Shown: positions 55,058 through 64,000 of the stretch, in pieces
Layout of the letters: every line of letters starts with the position of its first letter
How positions within the stretch are numbered: the first letter of the stretch is position 1
From: Flavobacterium lacisediminis
GTDB lineage: Bacteria > Bacteroidota > Bacteroidia > Flavobacteriales > Flavobacteriaceae
Direction of reading: 5' to 3'
Assembly (NCBI RefSeq): GCF_025909975.1
Contig: NZ_JAPCIO010000002.1
Span: forward strand, 310,001-374,000
DNA length: 64,000 nucleotides
Position numbers and translations under genes: made by a program
The notes under the pieces: generated by a model
Databases searched by the model: none
What the model was told of the DNA's origin: nothing
Seen by the model: only the letters and a program-made list of their open reading frames with translations

Positions 55058-56071
55058 ATGATTTTGTTACGAAAAATACTTTTCCCTTTAGCCTTTTTGT
55101 ATTGGCTCATTACGTTTATCCGAAATTGGCTATACGACAAAGGCATTTTCAAGAGTTCTTCTTTTGATATTCCAATTATTGCAGTTGGAAATCTTAGCGT
55201 TGGCGGAACCGGAAAAACACCTCAAATCGAATATTTAATCCGATTACTTTCCTTCAACTATAAAGTCGCTGTTTTGAGTCGCGGTTACAAGCGTACAACT
55301 GAAGGTTTTATTTTGGCTGATGAAAAAGCTACTGCGAGTTCTATCGGTGATGAACCTTTTCAATTTTATTCCAAATTCCCGAATATTCAAGTAGCGGTTG
55401 ATGCAAATAGAAAAAACGGAATTGAAAATTTATTACAACTTTCAAACAAGCCTGATGTTATTTTATTGGACGATGCTTTTCAGCACAGAAAAGTAAAAGC
55501 TGGATTTTATATTTTGCTCACGGCGTATGACGATTTGTTTTGCGATGATTATATTTTGCCTTTCGGGAATTTACGCGAACCCTCTTCAGGTAAAAAAAGA
55601 GCGGATATGATAATTGTCACAAAATGTCCGAATGATTTGTCCGAAATTGCACAGCAGAAAATCAGAGAAAAGTTGAAGGTAAAGCAGCAAGTTTTCTTCA
55701 CTACAATTCAGTACGACGATTTTGTTTTTGGAAATGACAGTCAATTGTTGGTTTCTGAAATTCAATCCGAAAGTAAAGTGTTGGTTGCTGGAATTGCAAA
55801 GCCTAAATTATTCTTCGATTTTCTAAAAAATGAATCTGATGAAACTTTGGTTTTCCCAGATCATCATCATTTTTCGAAACAAGATTGTGAGCAAATTTTG
55901 GCAAAAGCCAATGGAAGAAAAATAATTACAACAGAAAAAGATTTTGTTCGTTTAAACGGATTATTGCCAAAATCGCAATTGTTCTATTTGCCAATAAAAT
56001 CAGCTTTTTTAAATAAAAACATTGATAAAACGATAGAAGATTATGTGGGACAAAGTACAAGAAACAGTTAG
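55058..56071 (+). CDS. lpxK: Tetraacyldisaccharide 4'-kinase
   Basis: Phosphorylates the 4' position of the lipid A precursor, giving lipid IVA; inner-membrane-associated. N-terminal membrane/amphipathic segment, P-loop GNLSVGGTGKTP (K53), a second motif DVILLDDAFQHRKVKA, and the family-specific GNLREPSSGKKRADMIIVTKCP. 337 residues is usual. The 3' end overlaps the next gene by 29 bases. Divergent from the Nif3 gene. Confidence 0.96.
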   Translation: MILLRKILFPLAFLYWLITFIRNWLYDKGIFKSSSFDIPIIAVGNLSVGGTGKTPQIEYLIRLLSFNYKVAVLSRGYKRTTEGFILADEKATASSIGDEPFQFYSKFPNIQVAVDANRKNGIENLLQLSNKPDVILLDDAFQHRKVKAGFYILLTAYDDLFCDDYILPFGNLREPSSGKKRADMIIVTKCPNDLSEIAQQKIREKLKVKQQVFFTTIQYDDFVFGNDSQLLVSEIQSESKVLVAGIAKPKLFFDFLKNESDETLVFPDHHHFSKQDCEQILAKANGRKIITTEKDFVRLNGLLPKSQLFYLPIKSAFLNKNIDKTIEDYVGQSTRNS

Positions 56072-56855
56072 TTATATTAAAAATAAAACCAATTTTACTC
56101 CAGAATACGGTGTGATTTTAGGTTCAGGATTAGGCGGATTTACTGCGGATATTACCATTGAACATACATTACCTTATACGGAAATTCCAAACTTCCCTGT
56201 TTCGACCGTTCAAGGCCATAAAGGTGCTTTGGTTTTTGGAACCATTCAAGGAAAAAAAGTGGTTGCAATGCAAGGGCGTTTTCATTTTTATGAAGGTTAT
56301 GATATGAAACAAGTAACGTTTCCAGTTCGTGTAATGAAATACTTAGGGGTGGAAAAATTAATTGTATCCAATGCTTCGGGTGGCGTAAATCCATCTTATA
56401 AAATAGGTGATGTTGCAGTGATTACAGATCACATCAATATGATGCCCGAACATCCATTGCGTGGTCATAATGATGAACGTTTTGGTCCAAGATTCGTTAA
56501 TATGAGTGAACCGTATTCAAAAGCAATGAATGCTAAAGCATTTGAATTAGCTAAAGAACTAAATATCGATTTAAAAAAAGGTATTTATTTAGGGTTACAA
56601 GGGCCAACATTTGAAACCCTTGCCGAATATAAAATGGTAAAAGCGTTAGGTGCTGATTGCGTTGGAATGTCAACCGTTCCAGAAGTGATTGTAGCGCGTC
56701 ATATGAATATGGAATGCTTTGGGGTTTCTGTGATTACTGATATGGGTGATGAAGAAAATATCGAAGAAGTAAACCATGAAGAAGTATTACAAGCGGCTCA
56801 AAAAGCAGAACCACATGTAAGAAACTTAATTAAGAATTTGATTGCTCAGTACTAG
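56043..56855 (+). CDS. punA: Purine-nucleoside phosphorylase (inosine/guanosine type)
   Basis: Phosphorolysis of purine nucleosides; cytosolic trimer class. 270 residues with GVILGSGLGGF (phosphate-binding), VMKYLGVEKLIVSNASGGVN and GMSTVPEVIVARHM. The start lies inside lpxK (29-base overlap), suggesting coupling. The 3' end overlaps the convergent histidine-kinase gene by 26 bases. Confidence 0.93.
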   Translation: MWDKVQETVSYIKNKTNFTPEYGVILGSGLGGFTADITIEHTLPYTEIPNFPVSTVQGHKGALVFGTIQGKKVVAMQGRFHFYEGYDMKQVTFPVRVMKYLGVEKLIVSNASGGVNPSYKIGDVAVITDHINMMPEHPLRGHNDERFGPRFVNMSEPYSKAMNAKAFELAKELNIDLKKGIYLGLQGPTFETLAEYKMVKALGADCVGMSTVPEVIVARHMNMECFGVSVITDMGDEENIEEVNHEEVLQAAQKAEPHVRNLIKNLIAQY

Positions 56856-59040
56856 TTAAGTATTTGGTAACAATCGTATAGAAATGCTCTGGTTCAAAAG
56901 GTTTTGTGATTACTTCATTCATACCATAGGACAAGAGCATTTCTCTGTTTTCATTCAGAGAGATTGCTGTTAATGCTACGATTGGAATATGACTATTGAA
57001 TTTTCTGATTTCGCTTGTGGCTTCCGTTCCGTTAATTCCTGGTAAGTGAACGTCCATCAAAATTAAATCGTAATCATTTGCTTTTGCATCTTCAATGGCA
57101 TCTTCACCATTGTCAATAATATTACAAGAAATGCCTCTTTTTTCAAGCATTTTCTGAGTAATCATTTGGTTGATTTTGTTGTCTTCAACTAAAAGAACTT
57201 TTTTCTTATTCAGTAAAGTTAAGTCAGGTGTAGCTTCTATTTCCTTAGTTTTATTAGCTACTCCTTTTTCAAATTCTAATTCAAAACTAAAAGCACTTCC
57301 TTTGCCAGATTCACTCGTTAAGTGAATTTCACTTCCCATTAATTCTAAGATTTTCTTCACAATGGAAAGTCCTAAACCTGTTCCACCATAAGTACGATTA
57401 ATTTCAACCGAACCTTGGCTAAAACTATCGAAAATAGCATCTTGTTTGTCTTTTGGGATGCCAATTCCGTTATCTTTTATTTCGAAATATAACGTTACAT
57501 TATCTTTAGTTTCTCGTTTGTTTTTGATGGTGCACCACACATCTCCATTCTTACTAAATTTAATAGCATTATTTAATAAATTGATAAGAATTTGAGATAA
57601 TTTAGTTGGATCGCCTTTTAAATTGTAATCAATAGATTTATCAACATTCAGATGACATTTGATGTTGTTTTCGTGAATGAATTCTTTGAATGAAATAACG
57701 ATGTTTTCAGTTAACTCGGAAAGATTAAAATTAATTTTTTCAATCACTACTTTATCCGATTCTAAACGATTAATTTCTAGTATATCATTGATGAAATTTA
57801 ATAGATAGTTTCCAGAAAATTCTAATGATTTCAAATAATTTAACTGACTTGCTTTTGGCTTTTCTTGTAATAAAAGATAAGTAATACCATTTATGGCATT
57901 CAAAGGGGTGCGAAGTTCATGACTTACGGTTGATAAGAAATCGGCTCTGGCTTTAGAAGCTCTTTCTGCTTTATCTTTTTCAAGAGTTAACTCTCTGTTT
58001 TTTTCTTTTAAAAGTTTATTAGTACTAATTCTAATTTTATTGTTTTTGTATAGCGATAAACTCAATAATGATAAAATCGAAATAAGTGCAATACTCAAAA
58101 TACTAATTAACTTTGAGAATCGTAGGGTTTTTTGTTGGCTTTTTTTCTCTTTATCTAATTGTTCAATCGTTTTTAGCTGTTTGTCAAATTGAATTTTATC
58201 AACCGTATTTTCAGCAACATAGCTATTGTAATATTTCCCAATTGAATCGGTAATATTAGCGTATTTCTTTAGATAGAAATTAGCGTTTGAAATGTTTTTA
58301 TTTTTCTCATACGTAGTACTTAACAGTTTGTAAATACGTTTAGTAAGCTGAAAATCATTATTGTTTGTTTGATTGGTTTGGTCTGCAAGATTTAAATAAT
58401 TAATCGCTTGAGGATACTTTTTCTTAACAATCTCAATTTCGCCCAACTGTATATAAGCTTCTGTTTTTGTACTTAGCAATGCGTCGTCACTAATATTTTC
58501 TACTACACCTCTTAATATATTGCTAGCTTCATTATATTTTCCTTTTTCTTTTTTGATGATAGCTTTTTGCAGGTTAATTAATTCAATTGCTTCTAGGAAA
58601 TTTAATTTCTTATAAACAACAGTTGCTTTTTCAAAATAGATTTCAGCAAAGGCAATGTTGTTTTTTTTAAGGTAACATTTTCCTAAACCATAATAGGAAA
58701 GAGCAATATTAGATTTAGGTTCACTTTTGCTATAAATACTAATAGCTCTAATGTAATAATCGATAGCTAAATCATTTTTTTCAAGTTCGTAAAAAATGGT
58801 GGCTAATTGCAAATAACAGTCGGCAAGTTTATTGTCTAATTTGTTAGCCTTGGCATATTCAATTGCTTTTTCGGTATACAAAATAGCTTTTGTATAGGAT
58901 TTTTTAGCTTCTTTATTGAAAAGACCAATCTCTAAATAGTAGTCAGTACTATCGCTTATTTTTCCTGCATCTTTATAGACAGACTGCGTGTAACCATTTA
59001 TAGTTACCAAAAGAAATAATATGAGAATACGTTTAATCAA
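56830..59040 (-). CDS. Hybrid histidine kinase with N-terminal TPR repeats
   Basis: Two-component sensor. Signal peptide, TPR repeats (about 20-270), one membrane segment (about 312-335), then HisKA with H374 (STVSHELRTPLNAI), HATPase (GDPTKLSQILINLLNNAIKF, GIGIPKDKQDAIFDSF, TGLGLSIVKKILELMG), and a C-terminal receiver domain with phosphoacceptor D663 (LILMDVHLPGINGTEA) and K in VITKPFEP. The periplasmic TPR part would bind a protein or peptide. No DNA-binding output partner lies next to it, so the downstream target is unknown. Its 3' end overlaps the convergent punA by 26 bases. Confidence 0.93.
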   Translation of the reverse strand: MIKRILILFLLVTINGYTQSVYKDAGKISDSTDYYLEIGLFNKEAKKSYTKAILYTEKAIEYAKANKLDNKLADCYLQLATIFYELEKNDLAIDYYIRAISIYSKSEPKSNIALSYYGLGKCYLKKNNIAFAEIYFEKATVVYKKLNFLEAIELINLQKAIIKKEKGKYNEASNILRGVVENISDDALLSTKTEAYIQLGEIEIVKKKYPQAINYLNLADQTNQTNNNDFQLTKRIYKLLSTTYEKNKNISNANFYLKKYANITDSIGKYYNSYVAENTVDKIQFDKQLKTIEQLDKEKKSQQKTLRFSKLISILSIALISILSLLSLSLYKNNKIRISTNKLLKEKNRELTLEKDKAERASKARADFLSTVSHELRTPLNAINGITYLLLQEKPKASQLNYLKSLEFSGNYLLNFINDILEINRLESDKVVIEKINFNLSELTENIVISFKEFIHENNIKCHLNVDKSIDYNLKGDPTKLSQILINLLNNAIKFSKNGDVWCTIKNKRETKDNVTLYFEIKDNGIGIPKDKQDAIFDSFSQGSVEINRTYGGTGLGLSIVKKILELMGSEIHLTSESGKGSAFSFELEFEKGVANKTKEIEATPDLTLLNKKKVLLVEDNKINQMITQKMLEKRGISCNIIDNGEDAIEDAKANDYDLILMDVHLPGINGTEATSEIRKFNSHIPIVALTAISLNENREMLLSYGMNEVITKPFEPEHFYTIVTKYLTSTEQSNS

Positions 59041-59099
59041 GAAATGCCTGAGTTAAATTTAACCCTGCAATTTAAAGTTTTTTAGCGATAATAAAAACT

Positions 59100-60098
59100 T
59101 TATTTTTTAGAAACGAATGTAATTAAGTCAATTAATCGAGAAGAATAGCCAATTTCATTGTCATACCAACCTACAATTTTAACCATTTTGTCTATAACAG
59201 ATGTTAATTGTGCGTCAAATAAACAAGAGTTTTGATTGCCGATAATATCCACAGAAACAATAGGATCTTCCGTATAATCTAAAATACCTTTGAAATTAGT
59301 TTCGGCAGCTTTTTTAAATGCTTGATTAATTTCTTCGATAGTTACTTTTCGTTTTACATTAAAAGTAATATCGGTCAACGAACCATCAGGAACTGGAACT
59401 CGAATACCACAACCGCCCATTTTTCCTTCTAATTCTGGGAAAATTTTTGTCAATGCTTTTGCTGCTCCAGTTGTAGTAGGAACAATAGATTGCGCTGCAC
59501 CACGAGCTCTACGTAAATCTTTATGGGGTTGATCGTGCAAACTTTGGTCGGTAGTGTAGGAGTGAACTGTAGTGATGTACGCTTGTTCAATTTCGCACAA
59601 TTCCTGAATGATTTTAATCATCGGAGCCGCATTATTTGTTGTGCAACTTGCGTTTGAAATGATGGTTTCGCTTCCGTCTAAAATGTGTTCGTTTACCCCT
59701 AAAACTACGGTTTTTATTTCATCCACTTCAGAAGGTGCAGAAAGAATTACTTTTTTCGCTCCAGCTAAAATATGTTGGTTAATATCTTCAAACGTTTTGA
59801 ATTTTCCCGTCGATTCAATAACAATATCAATATTAATCGATTTCCAATCTAAATTTTTGATTTCTTTTTCGTGAAAAAATAAATAGGATTTATCATCAAT
59901 GAAAATAGAATCGTCAGAAAATGAAACTTTATTGTTCAAAACACCGTGAATGCTATCGTATTTTACCAAATGCGCCATTGTTTTGTTATCGGCAATGTCG
60001 TTGATGGCAACCACTTCAATAGTAGGATGATTCAAAAGCAATCGGAACAAATTACGTCCAATTCTTCCAAAACCATTAATAGCAATTCGTGTTTTCAA
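59100..60098 (-). CDS. gap: Glyceraldehyde-3-phosphate dehydrogenase
   Basis: 332 residues. NAD-binding INGFGRIGRNLFRLL at the N-terminus, catalytic C152 in SNASCTTNNAAP, and WYDNEIGYSSRLIDL at the end. Catalyses the reversible phosphorylating oxidation in glycolysis and gluconeogenesis. Gap of 59 bases to the upstream histidine-kinase region; no other glycolysis gene nearby. Possibly one of several gap copies, which cannot be judged here. Confidence 0.96.
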   Translation of the reverse strand: MKTRIAINGFGRIGRNLFRLLLNHPTIEVVAINDIADNKTMAHLVKYDSIHGVLNNKVSFSDDSIFIDDKSYLFFHEKEIKNLDWKSINIDIVIESTGKFKTFEDINQHILAGAKKVILSAPSEVDEIKTVVLGVNEHILDGSETIISNASCTTNNAAPMIKIIQELCEIEQAYITTVHSYTTDQSLHDQPHKDLRRARGAAQSIVPTTTGAAKALTKIFPELEGKMGGCGIRVPVPDGSLTDITFNVKRKVTIEEINQAFKKAAETNFKGILDYTEDPIVSVDIIGNQNSCLFDAQLTSVIDKMVKIVGWYDNEIGYSSRLIDLITFVSKK

Positions 60099-60135
60099 TT
60101 TTATTTATTTTGAATTTGTTCTTGAATTTGAACTT

Positions 60136-61011
60136 TTAGTGAATATGTTTCTCTGCATGATAAGACGAACGCACTAAAGCGCCACTTTCCACATGTCTAA
60201 AACCTAATTCTTTTCCTATTTGTTCGTATTTCGCAAATTGTTCTGGTGTGATGTATTCTTTAACCGGTAAATGTTTTTTACTTGGTTGTAAGTATTGACC
60301 AATGGTTACAATATCCACTTTTGCATCGGCTAAATCGTGTAAAACTTGAATCACTTCTTCCTCAGTTTCACCTAAACCTAACATGATACCCGATTTCGTT
60401 CTTTTGATACCTTGCTCTTTCAAATAACGCAAAACTTCCAAACTTTTCTCATATTTCGCTTGGATACGAACTTCACGTGTTAAACGTTTTACGGTTTCCA
60501 TATTGTGAGAAACTACTTCTGGAGCAACTTCAATAATTCTATCCAAATTTCTAGTATTACCTTGAAAATCTGGAATTAACGTTTCTAAAGTAGTATTTGG
60601 ATTCATTCGGCGAATGGCTTTCACGGTTTCTGCCCAAATAATCGAACCCATATCTTTTAAATCATCACGGTCAACGCTAGTAATAACCGCATGCTTGATG
60701 TTCATAATTTTTATAGAACGTGCTACTTTTTCAGGTTCATCCCAATCCACATCTTCAGGGCGCCCTGTTTTTACACCACAAAAGCCGCACGAACGGGTAC
60801 AGATATTTCCTAAAATCATGAAAGTTGCCGTTCCTTCGCCCCAACATTCGCCCATATTAGGACAACTCCCCGAAGTACAAATTGTATTCAGTTTGTATTT
60901 GTCTACTAAACCTCTAAGTTCGGTGTAGTTTTTACCGGTTGGTAATTTTACGCGTAACCATTTTGGTTTGGGTTCTCTTGGTGGAAAAACATTGTCAATA
61001 GCCGTGTCCAT
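60136..61011 (-). CDS. lipA: Lipoyl synthase
   Basis: Radical SAM enzyme that inserts two sulfurs into octanoyl groups, after LipB. With start 61011 ([21 protein letters not shown]) the auxiliary cluster cysteines are C45, C50, C56 ([12 protein letters not shown]) and the radical SAM triad C71, C75, C78 (CTRSCGFC). The conserved C-terminal RSSYHAEKH is present. A TATCTTTG box (61030-61037) lies before the ATG. Codes for 291 residues; the longer upstream in-frame start would begin near the promoter box. Confidence 0.96.
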   Translation of the reverse strand: MDTAIDNVFPPREPKPKWLRVKLPTGKNYTELRGLVDKYKLNTICTSGSCPNMGECWGEGTATFMILGNICTRSCGFCGVKTGRPEDVDWDEPEKVARSIKIMNIKHAVITSVDRDDLKDMGSIIWAETVKAIRRMNPNTTLETLIPDFQGNTRNLDRIIEVAPEVVSHNMETVKRLTREVRIQAKYEKSLEVLRYLKEQGIKRTKSGIMLGLGETEEEVIQVLHDLADAKVDIVTIGQYLQPSKKHLPVKEYITPEQFAKYEQIGKELGFRHVESGALVRSSYHAEKHIH

Positions 61012-61029
61012 AATCAAAATTTTGATAGG

Positions 61030-61037
61030 CAAAGATA
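61030..61037 (-). promoter_or_regulatory. -7 box of lipA
   Basis: Minus-strand TATCTTTG, about 19 bases before the ATG. The -33 region is weak. Confidence 0.5.
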
Positions 61038-61118
61038 CGATATGAAATTTAGAATTTTGAAGTAAGAATTTAGAAAAAGTAAAAACTTTAGTAAAGTTTT
61101 AGGAAATGTAAAAGTGAA

Positions 61119-61682
61119 TTACTTCCCTGAAATAATCTCCGCCAATAATTTTTTAGCTCTAAGTAACTTAATTTTGATGTTATTTAGTGGTTCATCAATT
61201 TGTTCTGCCATTTCTTGATACGTCATTTCTTGAAAATAACGCATTTGAATGACTTCCTGATATGCAGGTTTCAATTGTTTGATGTATTGTAGTAATTGGG
61301 CTAAATTTTGCTCGATAATCAATTCATCTTCGGCAGAATTGGAATCATCGGCAACGCTGTAGGCTTGATGGTCTTCTTCGTCATTAATTTCAATAAACAA
61401 AGATGATTTCTTTTTGCGAAGCATGTCAATATGTACATTTTTTGCAATCGCAATCAACCAAGTATTAAACCCGTATTCTGGATTGTAAGTTGCGATTTTA
61501 TCAAACGCTTTTGCGAAAGTTTCAATTACGATGTCTTCGGTGTCGGTTTCGTTTTCGGTGCGTTTTAGCATGAAACCGTAAACTTCATTCCAGAAAAAAT
61601 CCAATAAAAACGTGAAAGCAACTTGGTCTCCCTTTTTTGCTTTTTCAATGTTTTCTTGAATAATTACCGAATTTACTTCCAA
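61119..61682 (-). CDS. ECF-type RNA polymerase sigma factor (TTG start)
   Basis: 187 residues: sigma region 2 (about 25-90; TEDIVIETFAKAFDKIATYN, FNTWLIAIAKNVHIDMLRKK) and region 4 (about 130-185; QLKPAYQEVIQMRYFQEMTYQEMAEQ). It directs RNA polymerase to a specialised set of promoters. The start codon is TTG at 61682, because no ATG occurs until deep inside region 2. It overlaps the end of the glycosyltransferase gene by 10 bases. No anti-sigma factor gene lies next to it. Confidence 0.9.
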   Translation of the reverse strand: MEVNSVIIQENIEKAKKGDQVAFTFLLDFFWNEVYGFMLKRTENETDTEDIVIETFAKAFDKIATYNPEYGFNTWLIAIAKNVHIDMLRKKKSSLFIEINDEEDHQAYSVADDSNSAEDELIIEQNLAQLLQYIKQLKPAYQEVIQMRYFQEMTYQEMAEQIDEPLNNIKIKLLRAKKLLAEIISGK

Positions 61683-62782
61683 TGTACAGGTTTTGAGATG
61701 AGGTTTCTAAAAAATACGCTTAGTTGAGTAAAGATAAGTACAATTTCAATAATTGGATACCAATACATCACATCTTTTTCTTTTAGTTTTCCAGCGGCAT
61801 AACCTAAAGAAATCCAAGTGAATAAATATCTAAAAACGATAATTCCAGTCACAATCATCCATTGGAATTGAAACGCCAATAAAATTATCGCCAAAACTAA
61901 AAACCAAAACTGACTAAAGAAAAATAATCCCAATTGAAATTTATCAAATCCTTTATAGAATTTCGCTGTTGTAGCGTGTCTTCTTTTTTGGTAAATCCAA
62001 GACGAAAAAGTAGTTTTTGGTTCCGAAAAAGTAAAACTTTCTGGCGTGTATAAAATTGCTGTATTCTTCTTTGTTGCTGCTTGATTGATAAATAAATCAT
62101 CATCGCCCGAACGAATTTTCATGTGATCCATAAAACCACGAACATTGAAAAACTCTTCTTTTTTATAAGCTAAATTACGCCCAACACCCATATAAGGTTT
62201 GCCAATTTTTGCCCAAGAAAAATATTGTGTAGCAGTTAACATTGTTTCAAAACGAATGATTTTGTTTAGGAAGGAATTCTTTACTTTTTCGTAAGCACCA
62301 TATCCTAAAACAATCGTTTTTTCTTTGGTGAATTGAGTTGAAATTTGCAACAACCAATCGTTTGAAGCAGGATAACAATCCGCATCGGTAAATACTAAAT
62401 ACTCGTTTTTTGCGGCTTTGATTCCCAAGGTTAACGCGAATTTTTTATTACCCCAAAATGCTTCTACATTTTCAACCTTTACCAATTTTACATTCGAATA
62501 TTGTTTTTCGTAACTTTCGAATAATTCCAAAGTTTCATCGCTCGAAGCATCGTCAATTAAGACAATTTCGTAATCTGGATAGTTTTGAGTAACCAAAGTT
62601 TGAAAATATTTTTTGATATTTTCTTCTTCGTTTTTAGCACAAACAATAATGGAAATAGGTAAACGTTTCGGAGTTCCATCTGTTTTTTTACCAAATGAGA
62701 ATTTTCCGAAAATAAAAAGGTAATAAATAAATTGAATAAACACGATAACCGCAAAAGCGATTAAGAGTATTGTTAGTATCAT
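61673..62782 (-). CDS. Family 2 glycosyltransferase, membrane-bound
   Basis: 369 residues. An N-terminal membrane segment (about 1-24), a GT-A domain with ASSDETLELFES-type loop and DADCYPASNDWL (DxD), a variant of the QxxRW motif (YQKRRHATT), and three or so C-terminal membrane segments (about 285-345). It transfers a nucleotide sugar to a lipid or growing polysaccharide. Operon with the Cys-rich small gene upstream (12-base gap) and the sigma factor downstream (10-base overlap). Confidence 0.9.
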   Translation of the reverse strand: MILTILLIAFAVIVFIQFIYYLFIFGKFSFGKKTDGTPKRLPISIIVCAKNEEENIKKYFQTLVTQNYPDYEIVLIDDASSDETLELFESYEKQYSNVKLVKVENVEAFWGNKKFALTLGIKAAKNEYLVFTDADCYPASNDWLLQISTQFTKEKTIVLGYGAYEKVKNSFLNKIIRFETMLTATQYFSWAKIGKPYMGVGRNLAYKKEEFFNVRGFMDHMKIRSGDDDLFINQAATKKNTAILYTPESFTFSEPKTTFSSWIYQKRRHATTAKFYKGFDKFQLGLFFFSQFWFLVLAIILLAFQFQWMIVTGIIVFRYLFTWISLGYAAGKLKEKDVMYWYPIIEIVLIFTQLSVFFRNLISKPVHWK

Positions 62783-62794
62783 AAATGGGTAAAA

Positions 62795-62998
62795 TTATGC
62801 GTGCGATTCTTCGTTGCAGTCTTTCATTTGTTCTGGAGTTTTTCCACAATAGCTGCAGTTTTCTCCATCTTTATTCAAAAACGGACTTTGGCTAGCGCAA
62901 GTTCCAGCGAATTTTCCGTCTTTTTTTGCCCAAATTTTTATCGCGATACCTGCAAACGCAAGTCCTAAAAGTCCAATGGTAAACAATACAAGTTTCAT
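62795..62998 (-). CDS. Small membrane-anchored Cys-rich protein (67 aa)
   Basis: Membrane segment at residues 1-23 (VLFTIGLLGLAFAGIAIKIW), then a soluble tail with four cysteines C34, C48, C51 and C61 (GENCSYCGKTP, KDCNEES). The four cysteines could bind a metal or form disulfides. The family appears in Flavobacteriia as a short 'membrane or secreted' protein without known function. First gene of the operon with the glycosyltransferase and the sigma factor, preceded by a TAAATTTG box (63018-63025). Confidence 0.75.
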   Translation of the reverse strand: MKLVLFTIGLLGLAFAGIAIKIWAKKDGKFAGTCASQSPFLNKDGENCSYCGKTPEQMKDCNEESHA

Positions 62999-63017
62999 CT
63001 TTTTCTATTTTGAACTG

Positions 63018-63025
63018 CAAATTTA
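63018..63025 (-). promoter_or_regulatory. -7 box of the small Cys protein operon
   Basis: Minus-strand TAAATTTG in the 42-base gap after murB, 19 bases before the ATG at 62998. No clear -33 element. Confidence 0.45.
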
Positions 63026-63040
63026 CAAAAGAATTTTGAC

Positions 63041-64000
63041 TTAAATAATATTTACTTCCGCTTCTATTGCAATTCCAAATTTTTCTAAAATGGTTTGTTG
63101 GATATTTCTTGAAAGGGCTACAATTTCAGCTCCAGTTGCGGTTCCATAATTCACTAAAACCAAGGCTTGATTTTTATGAACTCCAGCATCACCAAAACGT
63201 TTTCCTTTAAAACCAGCTTGTTCAATTAACCAACCCGCAGGAACTTTTACTTCAGTTTCAGAAACTACATAATGCGGCATTTCGGGATGAAGTGCTTTTG
63301 CTTTTTCGTAAACTTCTTTTGCAATAATCGGGTTTTTGAAGAAACTTCCACTGTTACCTAATTCTTTAGGGTCTGGTAATTTACTTTGACGAATGGCAAT
63401 TACAGCGTTGCTAACATCTTTTAGAGTTGGGTTTTCGATTCCGTTTTGTTTTAATTCGGTTTCAATTGCACCGTAAGTAGTAGAAACTTTGTGGTTTTTC
63501 TTAGTCAATTTAAAACAAACTGAAGTGATAATATATTGATTTTTCAATTCGTTTTTGAAAACACTTTCACGGTATTCAAATTTGCATTGAGCGTTTGTGA
63601 AAGTTTCAATTTCTAATGTTTTCAAGTTTAAAGCTTCGCATGAAAACATGGTGTCTTTAATTTCCACACCATAAGCGCCAATATTTTGAATTGGAGTTGT
63701 GCCAACGTTTCCTGGAATCAATGATAAATTCTCAATACCACCAAAATATTGATCAATACACCAAAGTACAAATTCGTGCCAGTTTTCACCAGCTTGAGCT
63801 TTTACAATGGCAAAATCATCGTTTTCTTCAACAATTTCTCTTCCTTTTAAATTCACATGAACGACTAATTTTTCGATGTCTTGTGTTAAAAGCATATTGC
63901 TTCCGCCACCCAAAATAAAAATATCATCGTTTTTTGTCAATACTTCTTTCAATTCTGCAATCGAGCTTACCGAAACAAATTGTTTGGCTTTAGCTTCAAT
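63041..64000 (-). CDS. murB: UDP-N-acetylenolpyruvoylglucosamine reductase, N-terminus cut by the window edge
   Basis: The frame stays open to the right edge, where IEAKAKQFVSVSSIAE precedes the next visible residues; the true start lies outside. The FAD-binding part (DDIFILGGGSNMLLT), NVGTTPIQNIGAYG and the catalytic-serine region (ELGNSGSFFKNP) are present, followed by GWLIEQAGFKGKRFGDAGVHKNQALVLVN-type end. Reduces the enolpyruvyl ether to give UDP-N-acetylmuramate, in peptidoglycan synthesis. Expected full length about 335-340 residues; 319 are visible. Confidence 0.95.
   Translation of the reverse strand: MEAKAKQFVSVSSIAELKEVLTKNDDIFILGGGSNMLLTQDIEKLVVHVNLKGREIVEENDDFAIVKAQAGENWHEFVLWCIDQYFGGIENLSLIPGNVGTTPIQNIGAYGVEIKDTMFSCEALNLKTLEIETFTNAQCKFEYRESVFKNELKNQYIITSVCFKLTKKNHKVSTTYGAIETELKQNGIENPTLKDVSNAVIAIRQSKLPDPKELGNSGSFFKNPIIAKEVYEKAKALHPEMPHYVVSETEVKVPAGWLIEQAGFKGKRFGDAGVHKNQALVLVNYGTATGAEIVALSRNIQQTILEKFGIAIEAEVNII

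Noticed and set aside
1..64000. CRISPR array, prophage, insertion sequence or defence island
   Set aside because: No repeat-spacer pattern, no transposase, no phage structural genes and no nuclease/helicase cluster seen. The Xer-type recombinase lies in a conserved housekeeping block rather than a mobile element.

Overview
The window reads as chromosome of a Bacteroidota member of the Flavobacteriaceae, close to Flavobacterium. The evidence is an AT-rich sequence, repeated TAnnTTTG promoter boxes with TTG/TTTG about 19 bases upstream, almost no Shine-Dalgarno sites, type IX secretion (T9SS) sorting domains, a SusC/SusD pair, a PNGase F-like secreted glycosidase, and RNA polymerase subunits that closely resemble flavobacterial ones. 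Nearly all of it is core genome. I see no phage, insertion sequence, CRISPR array or recognisable defence system.

Layout. 1-9.8 kb: surface/secreted proteins. There are two GEVED-domain proteins in tandem on the minus strand (the first cut by the window edge, the second a 2063-residue adhesin-like T9SS cargo) and a divergent 609-residue T9SS cargo. 9.8-12.9 kb: a compact operon of a PLP deaminase/desulfhydrase-like enzyme, a LysM peptidoglycan hydrolase lipoprotein and hemL. 12.9-17.9 kb: two small secreted proteins, lysS, a lipoprotein coupled to lipB, and rnhB. 18-24.6 kb: a SusC/SusD outer-membrane uptake locus with two additional surface lipoproteins. 24.6-35.2 kb: a putative porin, cystathionine beta-synthase-like enzyme, PNGase F-II-like enzyme, DUF2851 and PspC proteins, an NSS sodium symporter with an unlisted 51-residue small partner, a helix-hairpin-helix protein and an acyl-CoA dehydrogenase. 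35.2-50.1 kb: the translation/transcription block rpsU, Xer-type recombinase, hpf, tRNA-Thr, tRNA-Tyr, tRNA-Thr, tuf, tRNA-Trp, secE, nusG, rplK, rplA, rplJ, rplL, rpoB, rpoC. 50.2-64 kb: DUF3467, a GNAT acetyltransferase, an orphan secreted protein, rluF, a degenerate zinc-ribbon coiled coil with a Nif3-family protein, lpxK, a purine nucleoside phosphorylase, a hybrid histidine kinase, gap, lipA, a sigma factor/glycosyltransferase/small Cys protein operon, and murB (cut by the right edge).

How the genes work together. The left third is envelope-facing: adhesins exported by T9SS, TonB-dependent uptake, secreted glycan processing and cell-wall turnover. The middle is the growth-rate-controlled gene-expression block. 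Its regulation appears to rely on RNA structure: a promoter-proximal hairpin before the tRNAs, long structured spacers (241 bases each) before rpoB and rpoC, and a single strong Shine-Dalgarno on rpsU. lipB and lipA are both present but 43 kb apart.

The most notable signals are the rpsU Shine-Dalgarno in a genome that otherwise lacks them, the interleaved divergent promoters of the PNGase F-like gene, the loss of all zinc ligands in the zinc-ribbon protein, the structured rpoB-rpoC spacer, and the unlisted small transporter subunit. All functional statements come from reading the sequence; no database search was run.
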